A stretch of DNA of 17,260 nucleotides. Source: an uncultured Clostridium sp. Its GTDB lineage: Bacteria; Bacillota; Clostridia; TANB77; CAG-508. Location of the stretch: assembly GCA_900554175.1 (NCBI GenBank), contig USGK01000030.1:1-17260 (forward strand). The letters run 5' to 3'. The translations under genes and the position numbers were made by a program. The notes under the pieces are model-generated. The model worked only from the letters and a program-made list of their open reading frames with translations, searched no databases and had not been told where the DNA came from. This document shows positions 14,197-17,260 of the stretch, piece after piece (position 1 is the first letter of the stretch; each line of letters opens with the position of its first letter).

Positions 14197-15015
14197 TCAC
14201 TCTTTTATAATCTTTGAAAAAACTGTAAATAGAACAAATAACGCTAAATTTGTAATAACAATCATTGCTCCTGTACTAATATTATAAATATATGAAAGAA
14301 ATATTCCAATTAAAAAACATACTATACTAATTATTCCCGAACTTATAACTACACCTTTAAAAGACTTAAAAACCCTCATTGATGTAAGTGCCGGAAAAAT
14401 AACGATGCTACTAATTAAAAGAGTACCCATCATCCTCATTCCTACAACAATTACAACTGCAGTTAAAATTGCAATTAAACTAGTATATCTTTCTACTTTT
14501 AAACCAATAGCTTTTGAAAAATTCTCATCAAAAGTTACTGCAAATAATTTCCTATAATACACTATAAATAAAATCAAAACAATAATACTTACCACAATAC
14601 TTAGTATAACATCACTTGTATTCATTGCTAAAATGCTACCAAACATGAAATTGCATACATCTGTATTCATTCCTGTTGTAGCAGATGTAATAGCTACACC
14701 TATTGCTAACGCTGAGCTTGAAATAAGTGCAATAGCACTATCGCTTTTAATTTTATGGTTGTTACCTATTTTTAATAAAATAATTGCCACTATAATTACA
14801 CCTGGAATTGCAATTGGAAGTGGACTAAAACCAAAAGCTATTGCTATTGTTGTAATACCATAACCTACATGAGATAATCCATCACCAATATTGGCATATC
14901 TTTTTAAAACCAAACTCACACCTAAAAGAGCTGCACATAAACTTACTAAAACACCAACTAAAATTGCCCTGTTTATAAAAGAAAAACTAAACATTTCATT
15001 TATTGCCTCTATCAT
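14197..15015 (-). CDS. znuB: Zinc ABC transporter permease ZnuB
   Basis: This is the membrane subunit of a zinc (or manganese) uptake ABC transporter of the ABC-3 family. The 272-aa protein is hydrophobic throughout, with about eight membrane helices. It has the family signature GDGLSHVGYG (about 44-53) and a central FGSILAMNTSDV loop typical of ZnuB/TroC. It overlaps znuC by 20 bp, and an AAGGAGG site inside the end of znuC lies 9 nt before its ATG, which indicates coupled translation. It is the last gene of the zur-znuACB operon and is followed by a hairpin. Confidence 0.95.
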   Translation of the reverse strand: MIEAINEMFSFSFINRAILVGVLVSLCAALLGVSLVLKRYANIGDGLSHVGYGITTIAIAFGFSPLPIAIPGVIIVAIILLKIGNNHKIKSDSAIALISSSALAIGVAITSATTGMNTDVCNFMFGSILAMNTSDVILSIVVSIIVLILFIVYYRKLFAVTFDENFSKAIGLKVERYTSLIAILTAVVIVVGMRMMGTLLISSIVIFPALTSMRVFKSFKGVVISSGIISIVCFLIGIFLSYIYNISTGAMIVITNLALFVLFTVFSKIIKE

Positions 15016-15685
15016 TTTTTAGTACCTCCTTTATGTATTTTTCAGATGTCATATCTTTTACCACTTTACCGGTTTCAATTTCAATTACCCTATTCACATA
15101 TTTTAAAGCTCTATCAACATCATGTGATACCATTACTATTGTTATATTTTTTTCTTTATTCAATTTATAAAGTAATTCATATATTTGATTTACTATTTTT
15201 GTATCTAATCCATTTACTGGTTCATCTAAAACCAAAATATTATCTGTCGCACATAATGCTCTTGCTATTAAAACTCTTTGTTTTTGACCTCCTGACAATT
15301 CATAAAAGCATTTTTTTCTTATTTTCCAAAGATTTAATTCCTCCATAATTTTTTTTGCTTTTTCTTTATCATCTTTTGTATAAAAAATTTTAAATGGAGA
15401 ACTTGGAATAGTTCCTGATAAAACTATTTCTTCTATTGTTGCAGGAAAATTATTTTGTATTTCTGTAAGCTGAGGTAAATACCCTATCCTTCCTTCAACC
15501 TTTATGCTACCATTTTGAACTTTGTTTAACCCCAAAATACATTTCATTAGAGTTCTCTTTCCCGAGCCATTTTCCCCAAATATAGCCAAAAAATCTCCTT
15601 TTTTTACATTTAATGATATATTTTTTAATGTTTCTTCACCATTTGAATAACCAAAAAATAAATTTTTTACCTCTATTAAATCCAT
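14996..15685 (-). CDS. znuC: Zinc ABC transporter ATP-binding protein ZnuC, unusual Walker A
   Basis: This is the ATPase that drives zinc import through ZnuB. The 229-aa protein has a Q-loop (YLPQL, Q72), signature LSGGQ (130-134), Walker B ILVLDEP (150-156) with catalytic Glu155, and the switch His188 in VSHD. The Walker A at 37-45 reads GENGSGKRT. The residue after the conserved Lys is Arg, where Ser or Thr normally coordinates magnesium. The codon is AGA, one base away from Ser AGT or AGC, and everything else looks intact. It may therefore be a point mutation, a base-call error or a tolerated change. AAAGGA precedes the ATG. It lies between znuA and znuB. Confidence 0.94.
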   Translation of the reverse strand: MDLIEVKNLFFGYSNGEETLKNISLNVKKGDFLAIFGENGSGKRTLMKCILGLNKVQNGSIKVEGRIGYLPQLTEIQNNFPATIEEIVLSGTIPSSPFKIFYTKDDKEKAKKIMEELNLWKIRKKCFYELSGGQKQRVLIARALCATDNILVLDEPVNGLDTKIVNQIYELLYKLNKEKNITIVMVSHDVDRALKYVNRVIEIETGKVVKDMTSEKYIKEVLKNDRGNK

Positions 15686-15726
15686 TTTTCCTTTGATGCT
15701 TTTTGCATCTTCTCCTTCTTTCTTTT

Positions 15727-16686
15727 TTAATCAAGTGCCTTTTTTAAGACATCCAAATTTTTTGTCATTAAACTGACCCATGTTTCCCCATTTTCAAAAT
15801 CTTCTTTGCTTATATTGTGCAATGTTTGAATCTGCATATTTTTTGCTCCAGTTTCTTTAGCAATTGTTTCTGCGGTTTTTCCATTACTTAGTTCAATGTA
15901 TAAAACTACTGGAATTTTTTCTTCTCTTACTTTATCTATCAAATATGCTATTGTTTTCGCACTTGCATCAGACTCTGTACTACATCCTTTTAGCGCTGCA
16001 CTTGCTTTTAATCCATATTCATTTAAAAAATATTGCATTGGCATTTTATCACCAAATACTAATCTATCCCTTTTTTTACTTGCAACAATATCTGCTATTT
16101 TCTTCTGAACATCTTTTATTTGCTCAACATATTTTTCAGTATTTTCTGAATAAAAATTACTATTTTTCTCATCAATATTTGAAATTGTCTTATTTAAATA
16201 ATACATCATTTTTATTGAATTTGCGGGGGATGTCCAAATATGTTCATCAAAAGCTCCCTCAAATTCCTCATCTTCATCAACTTCTTCCTCAGTACCATCA
16301 ACTTCTTGTTCTTTAATTGTATCTATTGCATCGGAAATCTTTATTAATTTAGTCTTATTTGAAATAATATCTGTTCCTAAAATTTTATCTGTCCATTTTT
16401 CCATTTCTCCACCAATATAAATAAATACATCTGAACTTTGAATTTTAGATAAATCGTTAGCAGTTGGTTCGAAACTATGTGCATCCACCCCTGGTCCAAG
16501 TAAAAATGTAACATTGGCCTTATCGCCTACAATCTGTCGTGTAAAATCATAAGCAGAAAATGTTGTCACAACAATATTTAACTTATCATTTTCTTTATTT
16601 TTGCTTTTTATAGAATAATTGCAAAATATGGCTAAAACTAAAATCACAATAACAGTTAGCAGAATTATTTTTATATTTCTTTTCAA
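15727..16686 (-). CDS. znuA: Zinc-binding protein ZnuA
   Basis: This is the extracytoplasmic metal-binding component of the zinc importer (cluster A-I, TroA/ZnuA fold). I chose the TTG at 16686 (319 aa), 8 nt after GGAGG; a TTG at 16701 overlaps that site. It has an N-terminal membrane segment without a clear lipobox. Likely ligands are His70 in DAHSFEP, His149 in DEHIWTSP and Glu265 in LYIELSNGK. The usual third His is replaced by the motif VFGDKMPMQYF, with Asp213 as the possible ligand. An acidic loop of about 20 residues (around 128-148) precedes His149, where classical ZnuA carries a His-rich loop. The gene lies 34 bp (counted from this start) after the zur gene and before znuC. Confidence 0.93.
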   Translation of the reverse strand: MKRNIKIILLTVIVILVLAIFCNYSIKSKNKENDKLNIVVTTFSAYDFTRQIVGDKANVTFLLGPGVDAHSFEPTANDLSKIQSSDVFIYIGGEMEKWTDKILGTDIISNKTKLIKISDAIDTIKEQEVDGTEEEVDEDEEFEGAFDEHIWTSPANSIKMMYYLNKTISNIDEKNSNFYSENTEKYVEQIKDVQKKIADIVASKKRDRLVFGDKMPMQYFLNEYGLKASAALKGCSTESDASAKTIAYLIDKVREEKIPVVLYIELSNGKTAETIAKETGAKNMQIQTLHNISKEDFENGETWVSLMTKNLDVLKKALD

Positions 16687-16720
16687 TCTTATTTCCTCCA
16701 ATTTAAATATAATTATTTAG

Positions 16721-17119
16721 TCACTTCTTATTCAATTTACAATTGTAACAAGTTCCATAAATTATAGCATTATTATCTAGCACAAAATTATGCTTTTCTT
16801 TTAAATGATTATTCATTTCAATAAAATCGTCACAAACTAAATGAATTATTCTTCCACATTTTTTACACTTTAAGTGAAAATGATTTGTACACTCATCTGA
16901 AATATATTGAAAATATTTTGTATGATTTCTAATTTCAGTCCTGACATTTTTGTTTTTTTCCAATAAATTCAAATATCTATAAATAGTTGTAACTCCAACT
17001 TTTTGTTTCTTTTCTTGCATATATTCTAATATTTCTTCTGCATTTACAAACTTATTTTCATTGTTTATTAAGTATTCTGTGATCAATTTTCTTTGATCAG
17101 TGTTATAATTATTTTTCAA
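16721..17119 (-). CDS. zur: Fur-family metalloregulator, probably Zur
   Basis: This is a metal-dependent repressor of about 132 aa. It shows the winged-helix DNA-binding domain with VGVTTIYRYLNLLEK as the recognition region, then the dimerisation domain with NHFHLKCKKCG and a C-terminal YGTCYNCK. The two CxxC pairs form the structural zinc site, and the His residues of NHFH belong to the regulatory site. I prefer the TTG start at 17119, because GAGG lies 8 nt upstream and overlaps the alternative GTG at 17128. It heads the znuACB operon, 19 bp being the gap to the upstream-most possible znuA start, and sits behind a matching palindromic operator. These facts favour Zur over Fur or PerR, but metal specificity is inferred from context only. 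Confidence 0.88.
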   Translation of the reverse strand: MKNNYNTDQRKLITEYLINNENKFVNAEEILEYMQEKKQKVGVTTIYRYLNLLEKNKNVRTEIRNHTKYFQYISDECTNHFHLKCKKCGRIIHLVCDDFIEMNNHLKEKHNFVLDNNAIIYGTCYNCKLNKK

Positions 17120-17134
17120 CGTTATCACCTCAAT

Positions 17135-17151
17135 TTGAAAATCATTTTCAA
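17135..17151. promoter_or_regulatory. Fur/Zur-type operator
   Basis: TTGAAAATCATTTTCAA is a perfect 8-1-8 inverted repeat, the size and form of Fur-family boxes. It begins at the last base of the -10 box and covers the expected transcription start, so metal-bound repressor would block the zur-znuACB promoter. This implies autoregulation. Confidence 0.85.
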
Positions 17152-17179
17152 TTTTAACATTTTTAATTAATTATGTCAA
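17151..17179 (-). promoter_or_regulatory. Promoter of the zur-znuACB operon
   Basis: On the minus strand a perfect TTGACA (17174-17179) is followed after 17 bp by TAAAAT (17151-17156). The start should fall near 17144, inside the operator. Confidence 0.85.
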
Positions 17180-17225
17180 TATATAAATTTTTATTTCTTG
17201 AAACAATATGATTCATTTATGATAA

Positions 17226-17258
17226 TGTCTTAATAAATCATTTAGGAAAATGTCTTAA
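17226..17258 (+). repeat. Possible IS terminus at right window edge
   Basis: The stretch starts TGTC at 17226 and contains AAATCATTT, followed by GAAAATGTCTTAA at 17246-17258. The order and most bases match the minus-strand copy at 28-54; the distance from the TGTC end to the internal repeat is 20 bp here and 14 bp there. The element body would lie outside the window. Confidence 0.4.
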
Positions 17259-17260
17259 TT

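Noticed and set aside
1..17260. tRNA, rRNA or known riboswitch
   Set aside because: I found no cloverleaf, ribosomal RNA segment or recognisable riboswitch core on either strand by reading. A covariance-model search would be needed to exclude short RNAs.

Overview
The window comes from a very AT-rich low-GC Bacillota genome, most likely an uncultivated gut-type Clostridia member. The division cluster, the four-Cys Fur-family regulator, the ZnuA subfamily and the strong AGGAGG-type ribosome binding sites all fit. This is an inference, and I cannot name a species. Every confident gene is on the minus strand, so the order below runs from high to low coordinates.

Zinc island (about 17.2 to 14.2 kb): a Zur-type regulator followed by znuA, znuC and znuB in one tight operon. 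A consensus promoter has a perfect 8-1-8 inverted repeat covering its start site. A hairpin follows, then a separate promoter for an acyl-CoA synthetase-like enzyme. Next come thioredoxin, a divergent DnaB-type helicase, and a class B penicillin-binding protein (PBP).

Intervening element (3433 to 8366): the PBP gene is cut near its 3' end by a 4,932-bp element. The last 33 codons of the PBP lie at 3333-3434, beyond the element. The element carries a two-gene module (small helical protein plus zeta/PezT-type toxin), a 49-aa small protein, a frameshifted large serine recombinase and an intact large serine recombinase. Joining the two host halves at a shared CA dinucleotide restores the PBP reading frame exactly (GGH | QGGGVAAPV). 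The joined element ends form a dyad centred on the same dinucleotide. The arms sit 5 bp further out in the element site than in the host site, as described for large serine integrases. This is the most notable feature of the window: a small toxin-carrying integrative element that targets a conserved codon stretch of a cell-wall synthesis gene and could in principle be excised to restore it.

Division island (3.3 to 0.1 kb): yqeK has its own near-perfect promoter inside the PBP 3' end and its own terminator. The mraZ-rsmH-ftsL unit follows, with MraZ operator boxes in its leader, an odd array of ACAAAAG motifs between mraZ and rsmH, and a terminator that contains the ftsL stop codon. The usual next genes (a PBP gene, mraY) do not directly follow.

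Both window edges carry related inverted motifs that look like insertion-sequence ends, so the window may be an assembly segment bounded by copies of one IS.
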